From Bacillus infantis (GTDB lineage Bacteria; Bacillota; Bacilli; Bacillales; Cytobacillaceae), in contig NZ_JAIVAP010000017.1 in assembly GCF_020171945.1 (NCBI RefSeq), positions 26,380 through 90,379 of the forward strand: 64,000 nt of DNA, written 5' to 3'. Shown here piece after piece: positions 9,901 through 17,991 of the stretch; position 1 is the first letter of the stretch, and each line of letters starts with the position of its first letter. Under the pieces are notes generated by a model. It made no database searches. It was not told the origin of the DNA and was given only the letters and a program-made list of their open reading frames with translations. The position numbers were made by a program, and so were the translations under genes.

Positions 9901-10842
9901 CTTAACAGCTGATCTAATCAGCACTTCATTGATGCTTGTTGTCCCCTCGGCAGCAACACGTACAGGACTGCCAGCCTTGCTGATTATAACCTTGTTCAAT
10001 TGGGAGTCAATCACATGAATGCTATTTTCTCCTCCGCCATTAATGAAGGTCTTACCTTTAACAGTTACATTTTGAAGAGTGGCGTCGCCTTCACCAACCA
10101 TTTTGCTAATGGTCAGATTCCCTTCAACCACCAGGTTTTGAAGCTTCACATCTTTACTATCAATTATGATATGTCCCTTGAGCGTTTGGGTGCCTTTATC
10201 CGGCCCAAAGGTTCCAGCTGTCCCATATGTATGAATGGAAGCTTGGCTTCTGTCCAAAGTTACAACAGCCTCAGCCCTTGTAATCGGTTTCGCCGACTGA
10301 AAGTATCCATCTGGATAGCCTGTCATATAGCCTAAAGCTGACACCGCGCCGATATGATTTTGGCTCCATGCCGCAAAGCGATCTTTATAGCGGGATGCTT
10401 CCTTGCTGTTTGGTTCAAGCTCATAAATTCTTGATAGCACTGCAGCCACTTCCTGGCGGCTGATGGATTGATTCGGCCTGAATGAGCCATCTTCATATCC
10501 TGTCATATAGCCTGCTGCATCTGCTTTTTGAACTTCTGTCTTATACCAGGCACTGTTTTTAATATCAGAGTATGTACGTGCAGATTTTTCCTTAAAATCA
10601 AAAGTCCGGTTAACTAGTGCAGCAAATTCTGCACGGGTAATGCCCTTATTCGGCTTAAAGCTGCCGTCTTCATAACCCTTCATTAACCCTTTTTGAACCC
10701 ATAATGTAATTTCTTTACTGGCCCAATGTCCCTTAATATCGGAAGCTGCATTTGCGCTTGATAATCCGATAGAAGAGAACAGCATCGTAAGTATTAATAG
10801 GACGCTGGCCAGCTTTTTTCTAAAGCCTGTCTTCTTGTTCAA
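6910..10842 (-). CDS. large SLH-domain surface protein (1310 aa)
   Basis: An exported protein tethered to the wall polysaccharide by three N-terminal SLH motifs (about residues 33-76, 92-135 and 152-195, each with the GYxDGxFxPxxxITRAE core) behind a signal peptide ending SSANA. After the SLH region come many short repeats that look like a right-handed beta-helix (residues about 215-400, N/V/I-rich). A Pro/Gly/Ser linker (about 415-435), an Ig-like Big domain (about 445-515), a second beta-helix-like block, a coiled-coil-prone helical segment (about 800-930) and beta-rich C-terminal modules follow. The start codon is TTG with AAAGGAG eight bases upstream; an out-of-frame ATG-AAG-AAT-TGA overlaps it. 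No enzyme motif is recognised. An adhesin or accessory S-layer role is inferred. Confidence 0.85.
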   Translation of the reverse strand: MNKKTGFRKKLASVLLILTMLFSSIGLSSANAASDIKGHWASKEITLWVQKGLMKGYEDGSFKPNKGITRAEFAALVNRTFDFKEKSARTYSDIKNSAWYKTEVQKADAAGYMTGYEDGSFRPNQSISRQEVAAVLSRIYELEPNSKEASRYKDRFAAWSQNHIGAVSALGYMTGYPDGYFQSAKPITRAEAVVTLDRSQASIHTYGTAGTFGPDKGTQTLKGHIIIDSKDVKLQNLVVEGNLTISKMVGEGDATLQNVTVKGKTFINGGGENSIHVIDSQLNKVIISKAGSPVRVAAEGTTSINEVLIRSAVKLDAANQKNVSVKSIVIDAPAHIAINLTGEFDQVTVNSKDAVINVPAGSKVKNLSVNAASSFTGEGTIEKAFLNSKGTVFEKQPAEVVENGVTKPGSPGTNTGTSPGGTVVQPAPSPSPGGGNSGEIVISSIADIQKTVNIGESYTLPSKVEAVMSDGKKKQVDIIWDGTAYTEDVGTYQYNGAVEGYRTAVKLTLNVTLTGYSENEDGTVAYVENAAALKQAQSVITVDEVEVKASLQLPEGFQKDIKIPAGTENRVIDLNGLTLSKVTVNGKNMTLKNGTIEEIVYGNDIESITLENIRDESYSVHKIEGKVSTISLKGSTDISGLLRIETSTSTVIEAEGTAKVSGTININTTEQVTISTPAETVTVDTAGAIVVVKAAIVNMAVRYNAAVQVDAEGSIQNPIKRPGVVVTENNQVSAAQFRTASTLVFAEDLDFIDLDRYIQVATILKNGADIGNQDNQFPQSAVDDLDAAISTAEQAKNNIDKEATDKNAEQQKIDMISGALKSELETFGSKRIFVDTSDFRSYLRAMEQLLARSSIGDTLGHVPEGAYRTFEQAVTDAKTALKIGLTTESSAAEKRKLEEAENAFREAYLELPFFDEDSSTIEGSVNFVPPAGEVFTDFPIFKIENKETGYYEHTGWAIRTGDTNEGWSTMEVTALNSSRMDLNSAAVVYYTVPTDKHIYTGSFSVADFKSGSSKTLVAKQEVTGALEIQIPFAGSSFITSNIVISDGKGFEEEKWYGSMNIAETTAIPLGSYKVEVYGYDNQHEYILEKKDVNIAAGSNQIVYLESSVDTVSLTFENFTGWDIKPSAYTGEGSNLRYSRGIYEEDRELHSALKISKTFGNMYIEYYANHSERDNEQWRYRVNVPRSAGDQTIVTSPHFAFKPNIEGPITVQSSEDKLWNYLDVSVQNDLGQRLEDLYFNYEGAFRQYGGEITVKSGGQQKSKKIENLWRFADVSIEEIFPGATGEVEVTFSLEDTPFIIPNKSIRVKIGN

Positions 10843-10998
10843 TTCTTCATCTCCTTTAATTGTGGTTAATTTTACCTATAGTATACTACTATAATATCAT
10901 GCTTAATTGTGTCGAACTTTGTAGAAAACCAAACTTTTTGCCCTATTTTGGCAAAAAAATAAGCCTTTACTAATAAGTAATGGCTCTCATGCTGCTAT

Positions 10999-11715
10999 TT
11001 ATTTCACTAAAACAATCTTTATATTATTATGCTGCCAATCGTTCAGCTCCAACCTATTGTAAGGAGCTTTATCTTTTATCCTATTAAACTCGTCAATAAT
11101 CTCACCCTTAAATTGATTAAAGGATTCCTCTGTATGTATTTTATTACCTCTCTTTTTAAAATAGATTGTGCCTTCCGCAAACAGGCCATCCTGATCCTCA
11201 TAATCAGCAACAAAAATCCGGCTGTCAAAACCGAGCACATATGTATCATTCTTCATCCCCATCGCAAAAGCCTTATCCATAAAAGCTTCCACAAATAAGT
11301 CACGTACCTCATATTTCTTTTCTTTTATGGTTTGTTGATATTGCTCTTGTTCGTAGTTTTCCATAATACCTCTTAAACCAATAAAACCGAGTACCAGCAC
11401 TACTAAGACGGCCGGTAGATAGAAGATCACCTTATTGCCCCTTGTGATGCCACGTTTTTTATCACGGATGATTTGGATGATATAGCCGAGGATGGTGAAA
11501 ACCAGGACTGATGGTGGTATTAATAGGATTAAGTAAAGGCCACTGGTGCCTTCTTCATTCATGGACACTATAAACAAAAAGATTATGGGTACTATTATTC
11601 CTAAGAGGAAAGCTGTTAGGATGTAGAATTTGCGGTAGAAGATTAGGATTCCTAAGAGTAGTAGGATGGTGATTGGGTTGATTAGTATGGTTGTTAGTGA
11701 TGGGAGTAGGGTCAT
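10999..11715 (-). CDS. hypothetical membrane protein
   Basis: I do not recognise a family. The product is about 238 aa with four hydrophobic helices in the first half (about residues 12-24, 28-49, 60-80 and 98-117), then a soluble C-terminal domain of about 120 aa with mixed charge. The ATG at 11715 is preferred over the longer frame to 11787 because AAAGGAAC lies in front of it and the hydrophobic N-terminus then begins at once. The gene lies between two SLH protein genes on the same strand but is separated from the S-layer gene by a terminator. A candidate promoter whose -35 region falls inside a hexanucleotide repeat is found about 140 bp upstream. Confidence 0.7.
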   Translation of the reverse strand: MTLLPSLTTILINPITILLLLGILIFYRKFYILTAFLLGIIVPIIFLFIVSMNEEGTSGLYLILLIPPSVLVFTILGYIIQIIRDKKRGITRGNKVIFYLPAVLVVLVLGFIGLRGIMENYEQEQYQQTIKEKKYEVRDLFVEAFMDKAFAMGMKNDTYVLGFDSRIFVADYEDQDGLFAEGTIYFKKRGNKIHTEESFNQFKGEIIDEFNRIKDKAPYNRLELNDWQHNNIKIVLVK

Positions 11716-11852
11716 GGTGTTTTGTTCCTTTCTAAATATGTCTTTCGCGGTTCTACGTTCACAAACACTGACAGCAAAGCCGCACAAGAATAAAAGACTG
11801 GATGATTACGTGCATTTACTATGTATAAAAGTTGTGTAGGAACCCAACATTT

Positions 11853-11900
11853 AGTATAAAACCAGTAACTTTCTCTTTCTCTTTCTCTTTCTCTTTCTCT
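11853..11900 (-). repeat. hexanucleotide microsatellite within a candidate promoter
   Basis: On the + strand 11870-11900 is a run of five TTTCTC units (31 bp, no interruptions). Read on the minus strand, a TATACT -10 box (11853-11858) follows it, and a 17-bp spacer puts the -35 hexamer at 11876-11881, inside the repeat. The membrane-protein gene starting at 11715 is the next gene downstream. The repeat is directly seen; the promoter assignment is inference. Confidence 0.6.
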
Positions 11901-11904
11901 ATCC

Positions 11905-11945
11905 AAAGAGAAACCCTGTTGAGAGCTTTCTCAACAGGGTAGTCT
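11905..11945 (-). terminator. terminator of the S-layer gene
   Basis: An 11-bp perfect stem (CCCTGTTGAGA / TCTCAACAGGG) with a four-base loop is followed on the minus strand by TTTCTCTTT. It lies 13 bp after the S-layer protein stop codon. Confidence 0.85.
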
Positions 11946-11957
11946 TTTTAGTGAAAA

Positions 11958-14594
11958 TTATTTTTTAGTGACAGTAGTCTTTGCTACTGATGTAGCTGAT
12001 GTTTCGCTTCCACGCTTATAAACGTTGAATTGAACTTTATCACCTGCATCTACAGCAGCAGAGTTAACTGTAACTGTGCTAGCAGCACCTACTGGAGTAG
12101 CAACTTCACCAACAGTGAATGCTACATCCCCTGAATCTCCAACAGTAGTAGCTACTACTGTACCTAGGTAGATGTCAGTGCCTAAGTCAAAGCCGTCTGG
12201 TGTAGTTGCTTTGTCAAAGTAAACGACTAGCTCGTTTCCGTTTACTGGCTCATAGCGTACTACTCCGTCAAATGCAGACGCGCTAGTTCCTAAATTAGTT
12301 AAGAATTGAGGGAGTTTCAATGAAGCTTCGTTTGCCTCGTTGAACTCAATACCTGATTGGAACGTAGCAGTTGAAATTGTAGGAGCTGAATCTACAATGT
12401 CAAATTGCTTTGTAGCAACTAATGTTGTGCCATCATAAACTTTGACTAACCCTTTACCAGTCTCAAAGTTCTCATTGCTGAAACCATCTTCTACAACTAG
12501 ATCTTCACGAGAAACGATAACAGTTTTACCATCAGTTTCTACTGTTGCATCAGCTGTAAGTTGCTTTCCATCTGCATCGAAAACTTGAACAGTGCGATCA
12601 CCGAATTCTTCGTTACCAGCAAAGTATCCATTTAGAGTTTTCTCTAATTTGAATGAAATACTGTCTGCAGATGATGTAGGATTCAAGTCAATAGAAGAGG
12701 CAGAAGCTACTAGAGTTCTTGTAGCTGTTCCTGTTACAGCTGCAACATTTACAGTTACTTTCCCAAGCAACTTACCTTCTTTAGATTTGATTGAGATAGA
12801 GCCCGTACCTACATTAGTATCGTCAGCTGTAACTTCTAGAGCCACACTTCCGTTCTTTGCACTATCTACTGAAAGTTCACCAGTTGCAATTACCTTACCG
12901 TTTGCAGTTGCGTTTTCAACGATTAAATCAGCAACAGCATCGCTATCGGCATATAGAGTATCGCCAAGCTGGTCTTTTATTGTTACATAAGTAGTCTTAG
13001 ATTGTTCATTAACAACCTTAACTGATGAAGCATCGAAAGTAGCAGCTGTTGCTGTACGAACAGTTGAAGATGGCAATACTGTCAATGTAACATCTTTAGT
13101 AGCTGTACCAGACTTAACTGTAATTTTAACTGTACCAGCTTTTTTCGCAGTGATCACACCAGTGTCACTAACAGTTGCGATAGTTACATCGTCAGAAGAG
13201 TAAGTAACATCACCAGCAAGTGTAACTAGGTTGATAGAAGTACGACCATCTTGTAAAGTTGCCTTTACAGACTCAACAGTTGCAGTTTCACCAACAATTA
13301 ATTTGTTGCTAGTTAGAGTATTAATTACTTCAGTAGCACCATCAACTACATTCAAAGATACAGAATCAATTGAAGAGAACGCTGTTTTAGATTTATCATA
13401 AACTGTTACATCAGCCCATCCAGATACAAGTACATCATTTCCTTTAGAAACGGATACTTTGTAGCTGAAGTCGTCATCTTCATCAATTGAAGAAGTTAAC
13501 TCGCCAGTGATGCTAGTAGTAGAAGTACCATTACCATCTTTGAATACTGCTTCATCAGCCTGGAATACTACTGAATAACCCTGTGCTACCAACTCAGCAG
13601 CTGTCATATCTTTTCCATCTACGTTAATTCCGAGGAATTGACCAGCATATCCTCCGAAAACAGCTGTTTCAACTGCTTTAACTTCTTTAATTGCAAGTGG
13701 CGAATAAGTATAAGTCGCAGAACCCGCTAGGTCAGAAAGACCAGTTACAACCACTTTGTCACCAGTGCTTAATGGAGAAGTTAGGTTTAATTTATATTGA
13801 GTGTCACTTACTTTTTCTAAAGTAAAGTTAGCTTTTGCATCGTTAATTTTCAGCTCGAAGTCTTCAGCTGTAACAGTTGCTCCGTCTTTCACTTTACCTT
13901 TTAAAGTTACGTTTAAAGTTGTAAGGTCAGACGCACTTACACCAGTAACAGAAGCTTTACCAAGAGTAAAACCAAACTTGAGATCAGCATCTACAAGCAA
14001 TTTAGCAAAGTCTGCACGATCGATTGTTGAGTTAGGTTCGAAAGTAGTCGCTGTCTTACCGTTGATTAGGCCGTTTGCATAAAGAGTTTTAACATAATCA
14101 GTGTACCAAACTCCTTCTTTAACATCTGTAAATGGAGTTTTAGCAGTTGGTTGAAGATCTAAATCGTATGCCTCAACTACTAGCTTTGCAAATTGAGCAC
14201 GAGTCAGAGTTCCGTTTGGAGCAAACTCTTTTTCGTTAATACCATCAATTAGTTTTGCAGCATAAAGGGCATTAATGTAACCAGAATACCATGCACCTTG
14301 CTTTACATCTTCAAAAGAAGCTGGAGCAGCGCTAGTGTCTAGACCGCGAATGATTGAAACCATTTTCGCAGCTTCTGCACGAGTTACTTTAGCACGAAGA
14401 CCAAAAGTGCCGTTTGGCATACCTTCGATGATACCTGCATCAGCAAGTTGGTTTACGTAAGGAGCGTAGAAGTTGTCGTCCTTTACGTCTGGAAAGCTAG
14501 CAGCGCTAACTGCTGGAGCTACAGCAGAAGCTACCATAGCAGCTGTTAAAGATGTTGCTAAAAACTTACGGTGGTTCTTGGATTGGTAAGCCAT
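11958..14594 (-). CDS. probable major S-layer protein with SLH anchor
   Basis: An 878-aa exported protein with a signal peptide ending AVAPAVSAA, three SLH motifs (about residues 32-75, 92-135 and 152-195) that bind pyruvylated wall polysaccharide, and a long Thr/Ser/Val/Ala-rich beta-sandwich region. The latter includes a Big_2-type Ig domain at about 400-515 (ending KKAGTVKITVKSGTATKDVTLTV). Cys is absent, as is usual for S-layer proteins. Codon use is strikingly A/T-ended and uniform compared with the neighbours, which together with a consensus-like promoter (14776-14804), a roughly 175-nt leader, a GGGAGGA ribosome site and a strong terminator points to very high expression. That makes it the best candidate for the lattice-forming subunit in this island. 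Domain call is firm; lattice formation is inference. Confidence 0.85.
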   Translation of the reverse strand: MAYQSKNHRKFLATSLTAAMVASAVAPAVSAASFPDVKDDNFYAPYVNQLADAGIIEGMPNGTFGLRAKVTRAEAAKMVSIIRGLDTSAAPASFEDVKQGAWYSGYINALYAAKLIDGINEKEFAPNGTLTRAQFAKLVVEAYDLDLQPTAKTPFTDVKEGVWYTDYVKTLYANGLINGKTATTFEPNSTIDRADFAKLLVDADLKFGFTLGKASVTGVSASDLTTLNVTLKGKVKDGATVTAEDFELKINDAKANFTLEKVSDTQYKLNLTSPLSTGDKVVVTGLSDLAGSATYTYSPLAIKEVKAVETAVFGGYAGQFLGINVDGKDMTAAELVAQGYSVVFQADEAVFKDGNGTSTTSITGELTSSIDEDDDFSYKVSVSKGNDVLVSGWADVTVYDKSKTAFSSIDSVSLNVVDGATEVINTLTSNKLIVGETATVESVKATLQDGRTSINLVTLAGDVTYSSDDVTIATVSDTGVITAKKAGTVKITVKSGTATKDVTLTVLPSSTVRTATAATFDASSVKVVNEQSKTTYVTIKDQLGDTLYADSDAVADLIVENATANGKVIATGELSVDSAKNGSVALEVTADDTNVGTGSISIKSKEGKLLGKVTVNVAAVTGTATRTLVASASSIDLNPTSSADSISFKLEKTLNGYFAGNEEFGDRTVQVFDADGKQLTADATVETDGKTVIVSREDLVVEDGFSNENFETGKGLVKVYDGTTLVATKQFDIVDSAPTISTATFQSGIEFNEANEASLKLPQFLTNLGTSASAFDGVVRYEPVNGNELVVYFDKATTPDGFDLGTDIYLGTVVATTVGDSGDVAFTVGEVATPVGAASTVTVNSAAVDAGDKVQFNVYKRGSETSATSVAKTTVTKK

Positions 14595-14775
14595 AAGTGA
14601 AATATCCTCCCTTAAATATGTTGCTTAATTTTCTGCAGGTTATGGCGATTCATTAGATTACTAGACTGCTTGTTGCATTCGCCAGCTGATCCAGTTATGT
14701 ATAGCCCTCTAACAAACTGCTTTTACCCCGCAAAAAAAGAGTTAAAGTAAATTAAAGTAAAACAATACAAGACAT

Positions 14776-14804
14776 AGTATAAGTGACAAATTATGGTGAG
14801 TCAA
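14776..14804 (-). promoter_or_regulatory. sigma-A promoter of the S-layer gene
   Basis: TTGACT (-35, 14799-14804), a 17-bp spacer and TATACT (-10, 14776-14781) are close to the sigma-A consensus. Initiation near 14769 would give a leader of about 175 nt before the S-layer ATG, a feature shared by many S-layer genes. Confidence 0.75.
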
Positions 14805-15109
14805 CTTTTTTCTATTTTGGTAACTGTCTTGCAGTTCTCAGTTAATTTACCTGTTAATCTAATATTAACCATTTTTTCATTTATTTCAACAGGAAACTAT
14901 TTCTAAATCGTTATTTTCTTACAAAAAAAGTCAAATGTCCCGCCTTTCGGTCCATGTTTTTGGGGTAATTTAGCTGTTATATTACAAAATCTGCAGTTTT
15001 TGCGGAAAAATACCGTCGCCTTTGTTACATAAATGTAAAATAACAAAAATATATTACATGGTAAAATATATTCAAAATATTATAAGTTTATGGGTATCGG
15101 GGGCTAGTT
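14805..15109. other. AT-rich divergent intergenic region
   Basis: The rest of the 515-bp gap between the S-layer gene and the divergent NlpC/P60-SLH gene is AT-rich and contains several TAAAAT/TATATT-like boxes but no open frame I can support. A GGGGG ribosome site precedes the ATG at 15110. Confidence 0.5.
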
Positions 15110-16126
15110 ATGTTTAAGAAAATCATTTTTTGTCTGGGAGTTTTGCTTTTTAGTAGTTCTATAGGAGCTGCGGTTGGACAGGCTTCCGGAAAAACAACCG
15201 GCGAACAGGCTGTTTTTCTCGCCAAGGAGCATTTAGGTGTCCCTTATAAGATGGGTGGAAATACACTTGATGGCTTTGATTGCTCCGGACTTATCCTTTA
15301 TGTCTATAACCAGCTGGACATCAAGCTGCCGCGCATATCAGCCGATCAGGCGAAGGCGGGCACAGAGGTTTCCAAAGAGGATCTCCAGGCGGGCGACCTC
15401 GTATTCTTTAAAGATACATATAAATCCGGAATTTCCCATGCAGGCATCTATATCGGGGAGAACCTGTTCATCTCCGCTACTACTTCTAAGGGAGTCCGGA
15501 TTGATTCAATCAATGATCCATATTATTGGCAAAGCCGCTACGCAGGTGCAAGAAGGGTGATTACCGAGACGGCATCTGTCGCTCCATCTGCAGCTGCGGC
15601 CGGCTCATTTACAGATGTCCCTTCTTCCTATTGGGCATACGAAGCCATTACAGATCTTAAGAAAAGAGGCATCATCAGCGGAGGAAATTCAGGTGAATTC
15701 CTGCCAGACTCCATCCTGAAGCGCTCTGAAGCGGCAAAGATGCTGACAGAAGCGTTCAAGCTGACCGGCAAGGCTGCTGGGGATTATCAGGATGTACCAA
15801 AATCACACTGGGCATATTCCTACATCTCAGCTGCTACGGCAAGCAATTATTTCACTGGCTATGCCGGCAATCAGTTCAAGCCTGATGCGCCAATCACGCG
15901 AGCAGAGATCTCCTCCCTGCTTTCACGGGTATTCAATCTCAAGCCTGCTGGACAGGCAGTCAGCTTCTCCGATGTGCCGGTAACACACTGGGCCTATCAG
16001 GATATCCAGAAGCTGGCGTCCAATAAAATTACAGGCGGCTACTCGGATGGAACTTTCCAGACTAACAGGGTCACAACCCGCGCTGAATTTGCTTCCTTCC
16101 TTTACAGAGCATTGGAAATCAACTAA
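15110..16126 (+). CDS. SLH-anchored NlpC/P60 peptidoglycan endopeptidase
   Basis: A 338-aa exported wall hydrolase. After the signal peptide (residues 1-26) comes an NlpC/P60 domain (about 30-145) with the catalytic cysteine in GFDCSGLI and the histidine in SHAGIYIG; this family cuts gamma-D-Glu-diaminopimelate bonds in stem peptides. Three SLH motifs follow (about 165-208, 222-265 and 283-326), tethering the enzyme to the wall polysaccharide. The gene is divergent from the S-layer gene and convergent with the S8 protease gene, separated from the latter by a terminator. It has a smaller relative without SLH motifs at 39557. A role in wall turnover beneath the S-layer is inferred. Confidence 0.92.
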   Translation: MFKKIIFCLGVLLFSSSIGAAVGQASGKTTGEQAVFLAKEHLGVPYKMGGNTLDGFDCSGLILYVYNQLDIKLPRISADQAKAGTEVSKEDLQAGDLVFFKDTYKSGISHAGIYIGENLFISATTSKGVRIDSINDPYYWQSRYAGARRVITETASVAPSAAAAGSFTDVPSSYWAYEAITDLKKRGIISGGNSGEFLPDSILKRSEAAKMLTEAFKLTGKAAGDYQDVPKSHWAYSYISAATASNYFTGYAGNQFKPDAPITRAEISSLLSRVFNLKPAGQAVSFSDVPVTHWAYQDIQKLASNKITGGYSDGTFQTNRVTTRAEFASFLYRALEIN

Positions 16127-16128
16127 AG

Positions 16129-16161
16129 AAAAGGCCGGTCACTTTGGGTGATCGGCCTTTT
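16129..16161. terminator. bidirectional terminator
   Basis: AAAAGGCCGGTCAC / GTGATCGGCCTTTT forms a stem with one mismatch and a five-base loop, with T-runs on both strands, between convergent genes. Confidence 0.88.
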
Positions 16162-16168
16162 CTATTTA

Positions 16169-17830
16169 TTACTGTCTTATAAATGAGGCGTCCAGGGCAC
16201 GTGCCAGGAATACGGCAAATTCACCGCGCGTTACACTGGCAAGAGGCTTGAAGCTGCCATCCGGAAAGCCGGTGGCAATGCCTGCTGCTGTCAGGGCATT
16301 GATCGGCTCTTCGTAATATTTGCCTGCCTTTACATCTGTGAAGATATTTCTTCCTGTCACGGAATACGAGAATGCCCGCTGCAGCATCACCGCTACATCT
16401 CCGCGGATGATCTGCCCGTCAGGACGGAAAGAGCCATCCGGAAAACCTTTTACGATTGACTGTGCCGCTGCCTCCCGGATATAGCCGGAAGCGAATGAGG
16501 CAAGAGATACATCATAAAAGCCTGAATCTGCTTTTTCCCCCGGCAGGCTGAGTGCCTTGCCGATCATGGTGACCGCTTCTGCCCTTGATACCGGCTGGCC
16601 TGGCTCGAAATTGCCGTTTGTATAGCCTGTGATGATTTCCTTCTTATATAGATAATCAATTTCCTTTGCATACCAGTCTGCATTGCTGATATCAGGGAAA
16701 ACATTGGCAGCGGGAAGCTCTTCTTTAGCATCTGGCGCCTGTACAAGGCCGTAGCCGTACTCCACGTCTTTTCCCTTCATACCAAGGTCAATGGCTGATG
16801 CCTGCATAAGGCTGCGGATTTGTTTATTCGTCATATTCGGATTAGCCTGCTTATATAGAGCTGCTATACCGGCTGCGTATGGGGAAGCCATTGAAGTTCC
16901 CGTCAGGTAAGCATAATCCTTCGTCGCAATGTAGGAACTCCAAACCCTTTCCCCAGGAGCCGTTAGCTCAAGCGAGCTTCCATAATAAGAGAAAGCCGAT
17001 CTTTCATCATTGCGGTTGATAGAGCCCACTGCAATGACGGATGGGTAGCGTGCAGGATACAGGACGTCTGCGTTGGCAGGCGCTGTTGTGACCGCATTCC
17101 CGGAAGCTGCAAAGATCAGCATACCGCTGTCGTACGCCTTTGCCAAGGTCTCTTTGAGGAGATACGAACCCTCCGGAGCAGTTACGCTCATATTGATGAT
17201 ATCAAGCTTCTGCTCGATGGCCCAGTTAATCCCGGCCACGATATCGGATAAATTGCCGTCACCGCTTTTGGCAATTACCTTTATTGCATAAAGCTCTGCA
17301 TCAGGAGCCACGCCGACTGAGCCGAAATCATTGTCGAGCGCTGCTGCTATGCCGGCCACATGCGTGCCATGGCCCTGGTCATCGTTATAGGAAGAGGCAT
17401 CTTCTACGAAGTTTACCCCGCCTGCTATCCTTAGATCCGGATGATCCTTGCGGATGCCGGAATCAATGATGCCGATCTTTACGCCCTTGCCTGTCCATCC
17501 GTTTGACTTGGAAGCATCTGCATTGACTCTTGTATAGCCCCAGTCGGTGATCTGGGCGTTCGTTCTGACCACTTCGTCTTCTTCAAGCTTGAGGACTGAT
17601 GACTCTCCCGCCAGTTTTTCATAATCCGATTTATTGATTGTGATAGACACAGCTGACAGCTCTGTGAAACTATGGTGAATTTCCCTGGCATATTCTTGTA
17701 CCAGCTGCGGATCTATACTTTCTTTAAAGTTCACGATTACCCGCTCTGTCTGCTCCTCCCCCTGGGCAGGGTGGGGAAGAATTAGGAATAATAGAACCAT
17801 AGACAGTATCGGAAGTAATTTTTTGAACAT
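16169..17830 (-). CDS. SLH-anchored subtilisin-like serine protease (S8)
   Basis: A 553-aa exported protease with signal peptide, an I9-type propeptide (about residues 28-85), an S8 catalytic domain and three C-terminal SLH motifs (about 375-550). The catalytic triad is visible as GIIDSGIRKDHPDL (Asp), DDQGHGTHVAGI (His) and GTSMASPYAAG (Ser), with the oxyanion Asn in AASGNAV. The ATG at 17830 is chosen because TAGGAGAGGATGAA precedes it; the frame extends to 17878 without support. It probably processes or degrades proteins at the cell surface, being held there by its SLH domains. The amidase-SLH gene lies upstream on the same strand behind its own terminator. Confidence 0.92.
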   Translation of the reverse strand: MFKKLLPILSMVLLFLILPHPAQGEEQTERVIVNFKESIDPQLVQEYAREIHHSFTELSAVSITINKSDYEKLAGESSVLKLEEDEVVRTNAQITDWGYTRVNADASKSNGWTGKGVKIGIIDSGIRKDHPDLRIAGGVNFVEDASSYNDDQGHGTHVAGIAAALDNDFGSVGVAPDAELYAIKVIAKSGDGNLSDIVAGINWAIEQKLDIINMSVTAPEGSYLLKETLAKAYDSGMLIFAASGNAVTTAPANADVLYPARYPSVIAVGSINRNDERSAFSYYGSSLELTAPGERVWSSYIATKDYAYLTGTSMASPYAAGIAALYKQANPNMTNKQIRSLMQASAIDLGMKGKDVEYGYGLVQAPDAKEELPAANVFPDISNADWYAKEIDYLYKKEIITGYTNGNFEPGQPVSRAEAVTMIGKALSLPGEKADSGFYDVSLASFASGYIREAAAQSIVKGFPDGSFRPDGQIIRGDVAVMLQRAFSYSVTGRNIFTDVKAGKYYEEPINALTAAGIATGFPDGSFKPLASVTRGEFAVFLARALDASFIRQ

Positions 17831-17956
17831 TTCATCCTCTCCTAACATAAAAGGAACATTCTTCTCTATTAAATACAAAAAGGGGACTGCCCTGCGGTCT
17901 ATTCACCATAAACCTTGAAGAAGCAGTCCCCGTTCTTTCTTTTTATGGCCTTATTT

Positions 17957-17986
17957 TAAAAAGAAACGGACAAAGTGTCCGTTTCT
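17957..17986 (-). terminator. terminator of the amidase-SLH gene
   Basis: A perfect 11-bp stem (AGAAACGGACA / TGTCCGTTTCT) with a three-base loop is followed on the minus strand by TTTTTA. A weaker 9-bp inverted pair (GGGGACTGC / GCAGTCCCC) with a long loop lies at about 17882-17930. Confidence 0.85.
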
Positions 17987-17991
17987 CGTTT

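Noticed and set aside
11712..11906. Frame encoding Arg-Glu repeats
   Set aside because: The repeat is produced by the hexamer microsatellite; no ribosome site precedes it and the downstream gene has its own start at 11715.
17880..17930. GGGGACTGC / GCAGTCCCC inverted pair as a terminator
   Set aside because: The loop exceeds 30 bases and a much better terminator lies at 17957-17986, so I did not list it as a separate feature.
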